From assembly GCA_024704765.1 (NCBI GenBank), contig JAKMXF010000005.1, positions 62,001-126,000 of the forward strand: a DNA stretch of 64,000 bases, given 5' to 3'. Positions within the stretch are counted from its first letter, which is position 1; the number at the start of each line of letters is the position of its first letter. A model generated the notes under the pieces. The model made no database searches. It worked only from the letters and a program-made list of their open reading frames with translations, and was not told the DNA's origin. The stretch comes from Oopsacas minuta (taxonomy: Eukaryota > Porifera > Hexactinellida > Lyssacinosida > Leucopsacidae). A program made the position numbers and the translations under genes. Of this stretch, positions 9,657 to 22,185 are shown one piece after another.

Positions 9657-12290
9657 ATTCATTTTTGTTGCTATATATAATTTTTGTCGTAAATTCATCT
9701 TTCTAACGGGTTCTTGTTAAGTCACCATAACAGTTCTTTATTTCATGAGCGATTATTGAACTAATGGGATTTGTAAATATAGTTCGTTATCGCATGTTAG
9801 GCCTCAAGCTATATTTCATACTTTTAATGGTGAAGGGAAATTTACCCTTTGATTATTTGGCACTACAGTAGAACCTCTGAGATCCGGGCATTTTCCTATG
9901 TAGGGTCCCCGGATCTCAAAAATAATTTTAACTATAGGGAAATCCAATTTGCACAAGGTGTTAGAAAATGGATTTCCTTTCAAATTTATGATCAATCAAT
10001 CGTGCGATGACAATCCCTTTGAAATCTTATCAAAATTAATTATCCTCATGAAATATTATGTAAATGTTTATTGCAGAAATCAGCCCAATAGATGTTACGT
10101 CTCCCCAAAATTGTAGATTGACGGTATAATACATAATACACGTGTTATAGTAATACTTCTTCTTTGAAAGACCTATTATACTAGTTAGGTATAATTGAAA
10201 ACATTGGGACGTTAACACATATTTACAACTTTCTAAGTTTTTTTACTGATTTTCGAAATTGAAATTTCAACTACAGGCATATGTTTTGGAAAATTAGACG
10301 TTATGGTGGTCAATATTTGCAAAATAATGTTGACATTCCTGTGAGATACGGTTTTTCAGAGTTTTACGAATTTCGAGTTCAGATACACCATCTTTCATGT
10401 GTGATTTGTGTTGTAATATTTGGTTACATTGTGATTTATTTAGGGTTCCGAATTAGGACCTAAAACTCATATTTACCTGTGATCAATTCTCCTATAATAG
10501 AATTCATATTTATTTCATAAAATGGGAAACCGTGATTTGTCCTAACTTATTGTTTGATTCTTCCAAAACACTGGAATTCGTCCTAAAACAGAGGCACTGG
10601 ATTTTGTGAACATTTTCCATTATTATATTTGTGTATTTATATCCACCAAAATGATTGTTGTGGATAATTTCCCATGGAATAATCTTTATCATTTCCCGAG
10701 CTGTTGTTCAGATTTCTTAGCCATCCCATGGTCCTTGGCGGGAATATTTTCAAGCGAGTTATTATAGTACATTTAAGGACAAAATCTGGTATTTGAGTTT
10801 TGGACAATTCCTTAACTTTTCAGGCCTATTTCCAGTATTTGTATTTTACATACTGGGATGAATTTAGCAGCCAATTCAACTAAATTTTGTTCACTTCACT
10901 AGTTTATTTGACCGACTTTCTTTATAGCTAGAGAAACCCTATCCAGGTTTTGAAATTTCATTTTACAATATTTATTACTTTTTGAATATTTTATTATTAA
11001 CAATTAGCTAATCTCATAGTAGTATAGTTCATAGTAATCCATCGTCGAACTACGTCCGTACCTAGATATACAGATCAGGATGCTGTTATCAACTGTGCTT
11101 GTTCTTGATAGCTGCATGTTCAATTATTTGTCGCACGTATTCATTTTCATGCATAAATTATGTACAGGTGCAGTGGCGTCGTGTGGCTTTGAAGTCTGGG
11201 GAAGGCTAAAAATCTATCTGGTGGGCAAGTTCTAGACGAGTGTTAATGGGGGGCGCAGTAAACAATCAATAAATTCCAGGAGCGAGACGCACAGCTAGAA
11301 ATATCGTTTGGTTTGTAACTTGCCCTAAAGTTGACCTATTTCTGGCCCCTTGGAGTAATGTGGGGGTTCAGTTAATATTGGGGGGGGGGCCCAAGTCGCA
11401 TATAGCAATTGAGCAAATAGGGAAAAACTGGACTTAACTATGATATTTAAGTGCAATGGGGGTCCGAATACCCCCTGTTCATTAAATTTCGAATATCGAC
11501 TCAAAAGTTTAATCAACCACATTTTGCTTGTTGTCTCATGGACTATTTCTATCCTATGGAGTATCCATAAATTATTTTAGATATTGCTATTGGGGTAAGT
11601 TCTTGGGTAAAATATTCAAATTAATACTGTATTTACAGTAGAACTCGGATAAGACGTACTGGACTTAATCAACCAAATGAGCAAGATTCAAGTCGATTCA
11701 AACTTTTTTTGAGGGGGCCAATTTCCAAAATGTCAGATTGCAGAAGTTTTTGAGAAATTTTCGGAATATCTAAATTCATTTTCTTCAAAACTATTAGATG
11801 GGATTTTCTATGTTGTAACTTTCAGCATACTATAGACTAGTGACTGACTTGCGGTGTGCAAAGTTTCAAACCACTCGAAGAGGGTTAGTGAAATCATTGA
11901 ATGGTTTGACAAATAATAACCCGTAGGTATATTATTATACTACTGCGCTTCCGTTGGTAGGGTACTGCGATACAGTTTAGTGACATGGGATAGCTTCAGT
12001 ATTAAACAACGAAATTTATTAATACTTTGGTGCCTACACGACCTTTGTCACACACGGTTTGATTTTTATGAGAAAAATTTATTATTTATTTTTATACATA
12101 GTCAATCCAAAAAAAAAAATTTCCTTATGTGGTAATACCGGAGATGGTACTTGGTTTGGGTTAGTAATTTTGGCACTTGTGTCTCGAGGATTTTGAAAAT
12201 CCCGAAAAATTTGAAATTGTGAAATTGTGAGTCTTTGTAAACTAATGGTGACTTAATAATTCAATAATGAGTTTGGGTTTGGCCAAAATC
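9657..12290. other. Long AT-rich intergenic stretch with transposon-end fragments
   Basis: No gene is supported. CAGTAGAACCTCTGAGATCC near 9866 and CAGTAGAACTCGGATAAGAC near 11639 look like pogo/Tigger-type ends. CAGTGGCGTCGTGTGGC near 11170 looks like a hAT-type end. A run of nine G is at about 11382-11390. Partner ends and coding sequence could not be found, so these are only hints. Confidence 0.35.
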
Positions 12291-12296
12291 ATAACG

Positions 12297-13025
12297 TCAG
12301 GACTTTTGGCATGTTGAGGGGTACCTGTGATTGAAATTCAGACTTCTAACATGTATATTGGCTGAGCAGTGGTTAATAATGTTTCGAAAATCCCCAAATT
12401 TCGTCATAGGTGTGAATTTTTGCCAAAACTCGAACTTGTCTGACCCAGGCCCATTATACCTCAGTATGCCCAAAATCAACCCTGGGGACTCCCAGTTTCT
12501 TTAATCAATTCTGTACATACATACATATATATACACTTATACAAATAGATTAATTGCGTTTTAATTGTATAGATAGATGTATCTGTGTGTGGTTATGTAT
12601 ATGTATGTTTGTATGTCCAAAACTGATTGAAGAAACTAAAAGATCCCTAGCAAGTACATATCTGGGTGCGCCCTGCGCTCCCAGTGCTGCGTGCCTTTGG
12701 GAAACATATGAGGTTCCACGATATCTGGCCTTTATCAGGTGGTATCCCCTTGTTTCTTAATACACCAGGTACGCGGAATTTTATCTTTGGACACTTAGGG
12801 TGCGCGGATTACCTAAATCTTGATGAAGGCCTGACCCAGAGCTCACTTTTTGCATTCTGGGATATTTGTGCTTCGGACAACTCCGAGTATTCACACAATG
12901 AAATTATGATGTCATTGTCACATTCTTGGAATTTCGAAAAATCCATTATTAACCACTTCTCACCCAATATACAAGATGAATTTTATTATTTGAACATGAG
13001 GTATTCGTCGTTATGCTACGCGTTA
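12297..13025. repeat. Diverged fold-back element
   Basis: The reverse complement of about 12297-12490 resembles 12770-13025. Shared landmarks are CATTATTAACCAC followed by CCAATATACA, and a CCTGACCCAGA/CCTGGGTCAGA-like block. Between the arms lie a (CATA)n tract near 12520 and unassigned DNA. This is an old inverted repeat of transposon type with no coding content; arms are perhaps two-thirds identical by eye. Confidence 0.45.
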
Positions 13026-14019
13026 TGACGTTATCACTTTGACCAAATGCATAATCATTATGGAATTATTTACTCATCCTGACTTAGAAATATATCTAAA
13101 TTTCACAATTCCCAAAAGTTGAATTCCTTTATAATTAAGTCACAAAGTACCAAGATTACTAGCAAAAAGCCACATAGCAGCTCCAGTGTCACCTCAGTAG
13201 TCCATTAAATGTAATTTTGATGGACCATGGATTATTTCTGCTCTTTCATTGAATCGAGGCACGAAGTCCTGAGTAGATCCAAAGTACTAAGAAATGTAAT
13301 TGTTTAATACTTAAACTAACCAAAGGCACAAAGCTGTCGCTCAGCGTCCTAGGAAGCGAACCGCGCTAGTATAATATAATAGACGAGGTTTGGGAACTAG
13401 AACTGATTGGAGTGGGCTACCAGCAGCTGCCACTCTCTTGGCGTGAGTTAGTTTTGTAGTTGGTTACCCCTCCGCCCCCCTCAGGGTACTCATTAATGGC
13501 CTGGAATTATCGTCATAGTGAAATATTTTGTTGATTCACGGAAAATTTTAGCTCAATGTGTTAATATTAATATTTCGGCTCCAGCGGCGCCGTTAAGCGT
13601 GGCACGCTAGAGCCACATAGGTTAGTCATGCACCGCCGTAGAATTGTATGCGTACATATTTGTTACTAGCGCCACGTAATCTTCCTTGGATCCTGTTCCG
13701 AGATACCTAGCATCATACGCTGTAGTGACAACTGTTAACAAGGCCTTAGAACCGATCCGGCTCTGGAGATCCATAGCGTAGGGAGCGACTAATAGGGGGT
13801 CTAACGACTTATCCCCATAGATTAATCTACAATCAGTCAATCCAACATAAATGTATACAATCGCGGGACATTTCGTCTTCTCCGGAACTTCCCGAAAAAT
13901 GCCGGACGACAGATTTAATACGGGGAAATTCACCCAGCTGATGACATCTGTAATGGAAATCATTATGTTCGATTATAAAACTAGCAACAATGATAATTCG
14001 AAAGGAAGTAACTAGTAAT
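13026..14019. other. Intergenic, with one unrecognised open frame
   Basis: On the minus strand, 13963-13622 is open for 113 codons in a locally less AT-rich stretch, but I recognise no domain and there is no homologous copy in the window. The rest shows nothing. Confidence 0.25.
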
Positions 14020-14337
14020 TTGTAATTTTGGACCTTATTATACATTTTGAAACTTATTGTATTATTGGACTTGTAATTTTAGACCTTATTGTAATATTGG
14101 CACCCGTAATTCGGCCCATTGTATTTTGGGACTTGAATTTTTTGACTTTGTTGTAATTTTAAAACCATATATTAAAATTTGGACATTTAATTTTTTGATT
14201 TAATTCTGAAATTTGGACTATAAATTTTGGGTACTATTTTTAAAATGTAGATTTGTAATTTTTGTATTTCATTGTAATATTTGGCATATATTCTTGGCCC
14301 CTAATTCTAATTTTTATTTGTAATTTGCACTTTATTT
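14020..14337. repeat. Degenerate tandem repeat, unit about 30-35 bp
   Basis: Blocks resembling TTGGACTTGTAATTTTNGACC alternate with TTATTGTAATATT about ten times with much drift. The array ends exactly where a hAT-like terminus (CAGGGGCGGATCC at 14338) begins. Confidence 0.55.
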
Positions 14338-14352
14338 CAGGGGCGGATCCAA
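14338..14352 (+). repeat. hAT-like terminus, left
   Basis: CAGGGGCGGATCCAAG matches in inverted form TGGATCCGCCCCTG ending at 20286. Such ends are typical of hAT elements of the ZMYM1/THAP12-like group, the type of transposase found at 18720-20050. The 8 bp outside the two ends do not match, so they may not be ends of one insertion. Confidence 0.45.
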
Positions 14353-16109
14353 GATTCGGTAAATGTCTAACCTGTGAATGTGGATGCCTACCCTTGCGAT
14401 AAGTACTAAGTTATGTCTCTAAAAATTTTTGACCCACCAAACTGGTTATCATAACCAAAATCGGGTCCTTTTCATAGTTTATAAATAGACTTTATTCATT
14501 GCAAAACTTTCTAAACAAATCTAAATACATCTAATGGGATACATGTACAATATGTACTAACTTAACATCTCCAAAACTGGGAAATGGACACTTGAATAAC
14601 ATGTAGGGCCGAAGAATTGTGTTTCTAGATCAGTGTTCTTGAACCCACATATACTATGGCCATAATTTCGAATCATATAGTTGAAATTGTTTCTTTTGCC
14701 CACCAAAATGCAAAACCGTGACAGGCAAAATAATGTCCATTCCAGCTACTATGCCCATAAATATTTCGAGGGTTAAATTCCTAATCTTTGCATTGATCGA
14801 ATATAGTTCTTATAAAATAACAAAATCAATTATATTATTCATTTTGCAGACGCATAGAACTATTCTAATCATTAATTATGATATATAAGAAAAGTTCTAT
14901 GCGTCTGGATCCTTCGACTGTGAATTTTTTATCACTTTATCGAGTTCAGTATTTCTGACCTCTTTGTATTTGCATCTAGCGTGATAAGTAGGATTGATAT
15001 CATTGAAATATCTAACGTTAAGTATTAAAAACCAAAGTTTGATGGACGCACAAAAGTTTTGCATCTTATTGTGCATTTTGAACAATATTATAACCTTTGA
15101 ATTCTACTTCAGAATTATATTACATCAGAAATCCAGATAAACGAGTGATCCTAGCTCTGAGGTACAGCTTGAATGCAAGTCTATAATTTTTGATTAGCAA
15201 TTTATAATGGGCGAGTTTCTATAAGATCCAGTGTCCTCTACATCCAAGTTGTCGTGCTTAATGATCCAAAAGACTCTCTATCTTGACAAGAATATTTCCA
15301 TTGGTATTGATGAATACAAAAATTGCCCTAGTTGCTCCTATTCTACAGTGTACCATCACTAATCCAACCAACTAAAGACTATACAGCGAGGATATTCTGT
15401 ATACAGTACATCCTCGCTCATCCGAACAGCACTGTTCCAATTGACAATAACTCGTTCGGTTGGTGAAATGTATTGAATCATACTATAGGAGCTAAGGGGA
15501 CTTATTTCGAAAGTTGTACCATGGATAAAATTCTGTCAACATGTGCAATATAGTGATAATTATCTAATTATTCACAGTAGTATTGTTGGAATTGGATAGA
15601 GTTAGATATTGGTGAACATTTCAGAACATTTTCCAAAGTATGAAATTCAGGACTTGTTCGGTGAACATGGATTTGGATTAACTTTGTTCGGATTAGAGGG
15701 GTACTATACTAATATTCATTTATACATATTCTCAAGGATTCATGAATTCAATAGATTTAACCCATTGGGGGCATTTTTGTTATCATCAGGACAATTATTT
15801 TTGACCTCATTAGAGTTGAGTGCCCGGTTAAGTGAGGTGCCTGTCTCGGAAGCACGTATAATAGAGGTTCGATTGTATTTCTCTCACCTCTGATCTCTAG
15901 TCAGCCAGACAAATGAAGACTTGCATAAGTAATTCGGCACATCTTACAAATGAATTCCATTATGGAGTCATATTAATGGTTTTCAAGCAGGCATACTGCG
16001 TGGGATATATTTGAAATACTCCACAAAATAATCGCTTCATTAATATTCAACAATCGATCACCTATACTCACTGACCATACTTACAATATAGATAATTCAA
16101 TCTTAATTG
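14353..16109. other. Unassigned AT-rich DNA inside the putative hAT
   Basis: Contains the hairpin at 14847-14907. Pogo-like fragments occur near 15405-15430 (CAGTACATCCTCGCTCATCCG) and 15850-15880. No gene was recognised. Confidence 0.3.
14847..14907. repeat. Perfect 15-bp stem hairpin
   Basis: CAGACGCATAGAACT and its exact reverse complement AGTTCTATGCGTCTG enclose about 31 AT-rich bases. It could be a very short MITE with hAT-like CAG...CTG ends, or a structured site. Confidence 0.7.
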
Positions 16110-16365
16110 TTGTTTGTTTGTTTGTTCATTGTAAAGGAAAGGATTTACGGTATGGAATTTTGAAATTGTCGCATAACTATGTATTTATCGTGTTGTCAAG
16201 GAACTAAATAGAATTCAATAAAACTTTACTAAATATTTCGAACATGCTATATCCAATTTTTAAATTAATCAATGTTGTTTTTATGAATATAATGTTCACA
16301 AATTAGCCAAATCTCAAACTTGCGTAGATACTTGCCCTCAACGGCTACAAAGGGGGTTCTTCTTA
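16110..16365 (+). repeat. Dispersed repeat, Helitron-like 5' type
   Basis: Shares a long, diverged alignment with 26250-26520: TTGTTTGTTTG, then GGATTTA, then TTTTGAAATT, CGCATAA, AAATAGAATTCAATAAA and an AACGGCTAC-type block at the end. A third partial relative occurs at 54920-55115. Confidence 0.5.
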
Positions 16366-16549
16366 CAAAATATTTAATAATATATATGCCATATACGTAT
16401 ATCAGGGGGTTCAATAAGTCTTGCGGGTCATGATATATCTCAGGGTTTAGTCAAGTAATATATCTAACTTTGGTATATTATAAGCCCATATAATTAAACT
16501 CCATATACTAAAGTTTCAAGCTTATTCAATACAAGTTATGAATTTTGAG

Positions 16550-17655
16550 ATAGTTACGTGTAATCAATTTATACCCACTGTTGAATTTATGGCTTCAAAG
16601 GATGATAATTTCAACCTCAAATGGCGAGCTTACATGAATTTCGCACAATACTCAGGATCCAGCCCGTACAGATCTTCAGCGATTTACAGGAGATATTGTG
16701 CGTGGATGCCCTTCCAAATCTACTGTAGAGCGATGGGCTGTCCGTTTTAGATCTGGTGATGCTGATGTCACAGATTTGCCTCGATATGGAAGACCGGTAT
16801 CCGCATACACTTCACAGAATATCGCACTCATTGAAAGTATGGTCATGGAAGACAAGTGCATTACTGTTAATCAGTTAGAACAAAGTGTGGAGATTTCATT
16901 GGGGGAGCTTTTATACAATTCTGATGACTGAGCTTGGCTACCGATTGATTTGTAGGAAATGGGTCCCGCATAAGCTCAGTGAGAATCAAAGGTTGGCACG
17001 ACTGAATATTGCCAAGAAACTCTTGGAAACTTATGGGAACTGAGATTCTAGACGCCTAATAGAGATTATTACTGAGGACGAGACGTAGGTATACTATTCA
17101 ACACCATATAGCAAGTATAAGAAGCGATCATGGGTTAGGGGCGAGGAAAGATCGGCCAGAATTCCTAGGCCCGACTCAGAAAACCGAATATTATGTAACC
17201 ATCTCTTCAATAGTCATGGAATTGTCTTGTAATTACCTTGTGAGAATGGCAAGGCTGTTACTGCTACTTTCTTTACAGAGCAAGTGCTTCCAAAATTGAT
17301 GAAAAAATATAGAAATGTACCGCCCGATAACCGTATCTCGAGGAATTAAGATTTTAATTGATAACTCTAGTCCCATACAGCTAAGCTTACCAAAAATTTC
17401 TTGGATGTAGAAGGGTTAGAATTACTTCCCCATCCACCATATGCACCAGACCTAGCTCCTTCTGATTTTTTGGCTATTCCCCAAGCTTAAAATCTACCTT
17501 CAAGACAAAGATTTGAATCCATTACAATCACTCGGAACGGGTCTGTACCAATACATCAAATCCATCCCCGAAGAAGAGTACAGAAATGTGTTTTACAAGT
17601 GGGTGGAGAGGTTAAAACTTTGTGTATCTGCAGGAGGGGATTACTTTGAATAAAT
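16550..17655 (+). pseudogene. mariner-type transposase, decayed
   Basis: Broken frames carry mariner landmarks in order. The HTH region has KSTVERWAVRFRSGDADVTD and GRPVSAYTS (16698-16810). ITEDET, the first catalytic Asp region, is at about 17070. ILIDNSS, the second Asp region, is at about 17350. HPPYAPDLAPSDF, with the third Asp, is at about 17430-17470, followed by FPKLK. The C-terminus YRNVFYKWVERLKLC ends at a TAA near 17651. Several in-frame stops and frameshifts make it non-functional. It belongs to a different subgroup from the DD41D element at 27333-28699. Confidence 0.85.
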
Positions 17656-17682
17656 AATGTAGTGAATTAGTGTGTATACTGT

Positions 17683-18400
17683 TTGTATCATATTCTATGG
17701 AATCACCTGCAAGACTTATTGAACGCCCTAGTATACCTTCAACTATTCAGCATTCATGCGTTTGAAGGTGATAAACTAATTCCTCTCATTTATTGCCTAC
17801 TCCCTGCTAAAACATGTATCACATATTCTGAATTAATTCCAGCCCTTAAAGACATGGCAAATGAGCTAACTACAATATTATCACAAGAGCTGGTCACATG
17901 TGATTTTAAAAGCGGACTGATAGCCAGCATTAGATTGGAATTTCCTACAGCCTGTATCCGTGGATGCTATTTCCATTTTTGCCAAGCAGTTTATCCCAAA
18001 GTACAAATTTGGGCCTATCTCAATTATATACTTCTGAAGAAAATCGTAAAATATATATGCGAAAGCTTCTTGCCTTGGCCTTTATACCAGTTGAACTTAT
18101 CCCTCAAACATTTCAAGATCTAAAGCATGAATGGTCTGATGAATTGCAAGCACTTGTAAACTATTTTCAACAGTACTGGATTGAAACTGTGAACCATAAT
18201 CTTAGGAATATGTATGGGGTAGAACGAAGAACAAATAACAATCTGGAAGGCTGGCATTTAAGATTTTAATAGAGCGATTGGAAAAGCACACGCAAATATC
18301 TATGAATTTGTGTCAAAACTCATTAGAGAGCAAGGATGTACAGAAACGCTATTAGCTCAAATAAATATGACAAATCAACAGGCAAATCAACGAAAATGTT
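17683..18400 (+). pseudogene. Mutator-like (FLYWCH-associated) transposase relic
   Basis: The MULE transposase core is recognisable. LFSIHAFEGDKLIPLIYCLL is followed by VTCDFKSGLIASIRLEFP, with the second catalytic Asp in CDF. Then come GCYFHFCQAVYPKVQ, the conserved C...H element of MULEs, and, after a frameshift near 18000, RRTNNNLEGWHLRF with the probable catalytic Glu. The first catalytic segment (the DGTF region) is missing, as the relic starts abruptly next to the mariner C-terminus. It is truncated and frameshifted. A relative of this class, preserving the missing part, lies at 55420-56350. Confidence 0.78.
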
Positions 18401-18570
18401 AGAAACCTTACTTTATCTTTTAACTTGGGACAGAAGAGTGCTGATGAATATTTAACCAGAATTGCTCATTATATTGTACAACCAATAAATATTTGTCTAT
18501 GATTAATACTCTTATATTCCATTTATGTACTTGTTTTGAATCTTATTAAACCATCAAATAATTGGCTTAA

Positions 18571-18663
18571 TGGATTTCGCTGAGGTGAGTTTCGCTCACA
18601 TGGGTTTCGCGCAAATGAGTTCGCTCAAGTGGGTTTGGCTCAAATGAGTTTTGCTGAGTGGGG
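18571..18663 (+). repeat. 15-bp minisatellite, six units
   Basis: About six imperfect copies of TGRGTTTCGCTCAAA in which the third and fourth bases alternate, giving TGGG and TGAG in turn (a 30-bp higher-order period). Lies between the MULE relic and the hAT relic. Confidence 0.8.
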
Positions 18664-18719
18664 ACAAATCTTCGATATTTAGGTGATAATGTAAAAAAGA
18701 ATTTATATCATTCGCTTCT

Positions 18720-20050
18720 ATGGAATTTGTAGATGCATTTCAATCTCTGAAGAATTGATAACCAGAGTAAATTCCATTGGTTTGGACATTAGAAACTGTG
18801 TCGCACAATGTTATGATGGATGTTCAACTTTTTCTGGCCGTATATCTGGTACACGAATTAGAGGACATACTCCAATGACAATATATGCCCACTGCGCTAG
18901 CTACAACTTGAACCTTGTCCTTGATAATACTCCATAAACAACAGAAATTAAGCATATGTTCGACGTAGTTGCTGGAACTATTAATATTATTAATGACTCT
19001 GCAATAAGACGGAATGCTTTTGAGCAACGCTTTATTTCCTACTGCTCAACCAGATTCATCCAAAGGCATGATGTACTTATTCGATTTAGTTCGAATATTT
19101 CATCTATCGTATTAGAAATGGAGAAGATTATCGATGATGACAATTATAATTGTATAACTAGAGCCCATGCCTTTTTTCATGTAAATTCCCTGAAAAATCC
19201 ATTCTTTCTTGTATCATTGGCAGCTGCTAATAAATTGATGTCAATTATGATATTCTATCTAAAATGCTTCAGTCAGAGAACATTGACTATGGGGAATGTA
19301 TTGAATTGATTGAAGATACACTCAAATTACTTGAATCGATGAAAAATGGAACCCGTGAAGAATGGGACAACAGTGATTCTAGCATATTTAGTATAGCGGA
19401 GAGGTATGCGAAAATCATAGGAATTGATCTTCAACCACCAAGATATGCAAACAAAGGTATTCAACATGTCTCCTATTGTAAATCCAGCATAATAATTAGC
19501 TCTTGTCCAGATTTGCCTACTTACAGCATGAATGAATATTTCAAATCAAGAATTTGGCTACCCTACCTGAATTCTGTCATTGAACCTCTTAAAGTGAGAT
19601 TTCAAATCAGTCTTCGATATGTTATCAATTACATACGTTATTACAAGCAAGTCAGGTTGACCTTCGTCTACTTGATACAGTATTTTCTTTTTATGAAACA
19701 ATAGTGCATTGTACTCGAGAAAAACTTATGCAAGAGATGAATCTATTTTTCCTCACCACGGAATATAGTTTCTAAAACTTCACCGATGCCTTGCAGGACC
19801 TAGCACCTCGTTACGAAAATATTAAAACATTATACCAATTAGCAATAACTATTCCTGTTTCAACATGTACTCCTGAAAGATGCTTCAGTGCAATGAAGAT
19901 ATTGAGAAACAGATAAAAACTGCAATGATTGACGACCGTCTGAATGGAGTAGCATTAAGTATATACATAAGGAAAAAGACATTAACATCGAAGAAGTGAT
20001 CAATCGATTCGCTCTTGGAAAGAAACACAAAACTGATTTCGTACTCTAGA
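18720..20050 (+). pseudogene. hAT transposase (ZMYM1/THAP12-like group), decayed
   Basis: Broken frames at 18755-18937, 18956-19309, 19264-19704 and beyond follow the order of a hAT transposase. QCYDGCSTFSGRISG (the second catalytic Asp region, typically CYDGAxxMxG) precedes HCASYNLNLVL. A long helical insertion domain follows. The C-terminal dimerisation segment TIPVSTCTPERCFSAMKILR is at about 19850-19910. It ends at a stop near 20049. The N-terminal zinc finger and first catalytic Asp were not found. Multiple stops and frameshifts. The ends at 14338 and 20286 may be its termini. Confidence 0.8.
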
Positions 20051-20277
20051 TAAAAGTTCATTCTTAATTAAACACAGTTAACGTAGAAACTAAATGTCTA
20101 CGCGTAGTTCATTTATCAATTAATTTAGTACATATATTTTGAATTATGAATGTAATAGAATGTGTTAAACTGTTATTTGTGTATTCTTCCAAAACTACCA
20201 ACTTACTATTTATAAGAGGTTAAGAGTTTTTTGCTCCCAGCACGACTATTATACACTCCCACCAACGTATTCTGGAT

Positions 20278-20286
20278 CCGCCCCTG
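20278..20286 (-). repeat. hAT-like terminus, right
   Basis: GGATCCGCCCCTG ends at 20286 and is the inverted partner of the sequence at 14338. It lies about 235 bp downstream of the hAT transposase stop, a reasonable distance for a 3' end. Confidence 0.5.
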
Positions 20287-21600
20287 TCAAGTAGTAATAA
20301 TTTCAGTGGTGTTATGCAATATTTCAAAGATCATGTTGATTGTGACCGCTTAATATTTCACCTTTCAATCTTCCAGACCCAATCAATTCCTTAAATATAG
20401 AATAATTTTCTTTAAGAAAGTGATAATAGGACCATCGCTGAGGTTATGGAGCAAACTACCATCTATAGGGAGATCCCAGTGAATGAGATAAGATGTTAAA
20501 ATGTTCTTTACCTGTGACAAAGGCAACTGTTCAACGATTACTCTGTTCTCTGATGAGACCGAAGAAATTCCTGAGAAGGGAACTGATTGATTAGGGGGAA
20601 GAATTGATCTCTGCTCTGTATTCACCGATCGAGAACTGATACAATAAACTTAGAGGGAATCACGAAAGATTTTATCATGGTAATCCCGAGAAGAATGAAT
20701 TATTTTGGAAAATTTGACAATATTGCTTGATTTTCCGGGAGTTACATATTGCATTTTTCGTGTTTAGCCTCATTTGAAACCCTAATTATAAACCAAATTG
20801 TCCTGGGGTGGCATATTCTAGACCTACCTAATTCTTAGTGGCCCAATTAGATTCAAACATTGTCCGAATGCACCCCCATAAAAGTCATCTTACTACCACT
20901 ATGATAAGAGATAACATATAGTTTTTCTAATTGTTCCTTGTTTGTTGGACAAGACGGGGTTATTCAAATAGGTAAATTCGTCAATTCTCAAAATGCTATA
21001 TTATGGCTTCCTTTTGTTTGTCTTGGCTAAAACTTTCAGCTTAATCTTAAATCATAGAGAACTTTCTTTGTACAAAAAATCTAACAATTCTCCGAAGAGT
21101 ATTTTTTCAAACGGTGAATTGATATGGGATAACCTCACCACAAAATTTCTCTGAAACTATGGAATAAAAATGAAGAAGTTTGCGTCAAACTATCTAGAAA
21201 ATAACGTCTTATTTAATTGAAATTTAAAATTAGAATGTTATGCAGGATGTTCTCACATTTCCTTTTTCTCCATGTCCAATATAAAGCACTCATTTTCTGG
21301 TTAATTAGCATAAAACATCGGAATTCTAATATTTGCAAATGTATCGTAAAAACTCCTTTGTCATTCAGATTGGAAATCTATACAATATGTATATTGTTTG
21401 TGTTAATTTTCATAGCAATCTGCTAATTCCTCCATGAGTTATAGCTACTGTTCTGTTTGTGCTTCTTGTAGCACATGTGGGAAGAAGTCCCCCCAATCCG
21501 TATATAGTCACTACAAATGCATTTGATATTACACATGAATAATATTTATTGATATAAAGATAATAGAAGTCATTAGTGAAGATTACCTATAATCCAGTTT
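20287..21600. other. AT-rich intergenic DNA
   Basis: No coding domain, RNA gene or bounded repeat recognised. Confidence 0.35.
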
Positions 21601-21800
21601 AATCCTTTGAATATGTGGGAAGTCAACATTTCGTTCCACGACATTTTGCTTCACTTTTGACTGGTCTATTTTTGTTAATAATCTAACAGGTTTTACATGG
21701 CTAAATAATGGAACAAAATTCTTCTCCTGACTTCTTTTGGTTAATTCCTACGTAAATATATTGCTTTACCAGCTGCTTGACTTAATTTGCCAAATAGATT
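21601..21800 (+). repeat. Left arm of a 200-bp inverted repeat
   Basis: Matches the reverse complement of 25640-25856 at perhaps 80 percent. Shared blocks include TTTCGTTCCACGACATTT, TTTTACATGGCTAAATAATGG, TTGGTTAATT and TTGCTTTACCAG. The arms enclose 3.8 kb holding a DD41D relic and a complete hAT. Confidence 0.7.
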
Positions 21801-22185
21801 AACTAAGTAGCTTGTATTGATTCATTCAGATTGTAGTCGAAAAATAGAATATACCCAGGCCATTTTTGCCTGCCCAGTCTCAATATCTTGTATTAACCAA
21901 AAGTCCTATTGAATTATGCTAGATACATCTCTTGTTGTAAAAAGAAAAAATATGGACCCTCAAGATGAGAACATTCTGTATTGTACGGTATCTGGGGTGT
22001 CACAGCTTCAAGACAGTAATAAATGAACTCCAGACAATTTTTAGACCGACAAAGCCCCGTATACATCCTTGATATAATTGTGGGGAAATTGAAGACTGAA
22101 GGAAGCTCAGCGGCCTCAGACCAAAGAACCCAGATCGTAGGCCCACTCACGAAGGAAGAAACTGTATAACCCCACCGTTAAAGAG

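Noticed and set aside
18571-18663. A CRISPR-like array
   Set aside because: The units are contiguous 15-bp repeats without spacers, in animal-type DNA.
14338-20286. One 5.9-kb hAT element containing the mariner and Mutator-like relics
   Set aside because: The ends are inverted partners and a hAT gene lies inside, but the 8-bp flanks (CTTTATTT and TCAAGTAG) differ. I list the termini separately instead of a bounded element.
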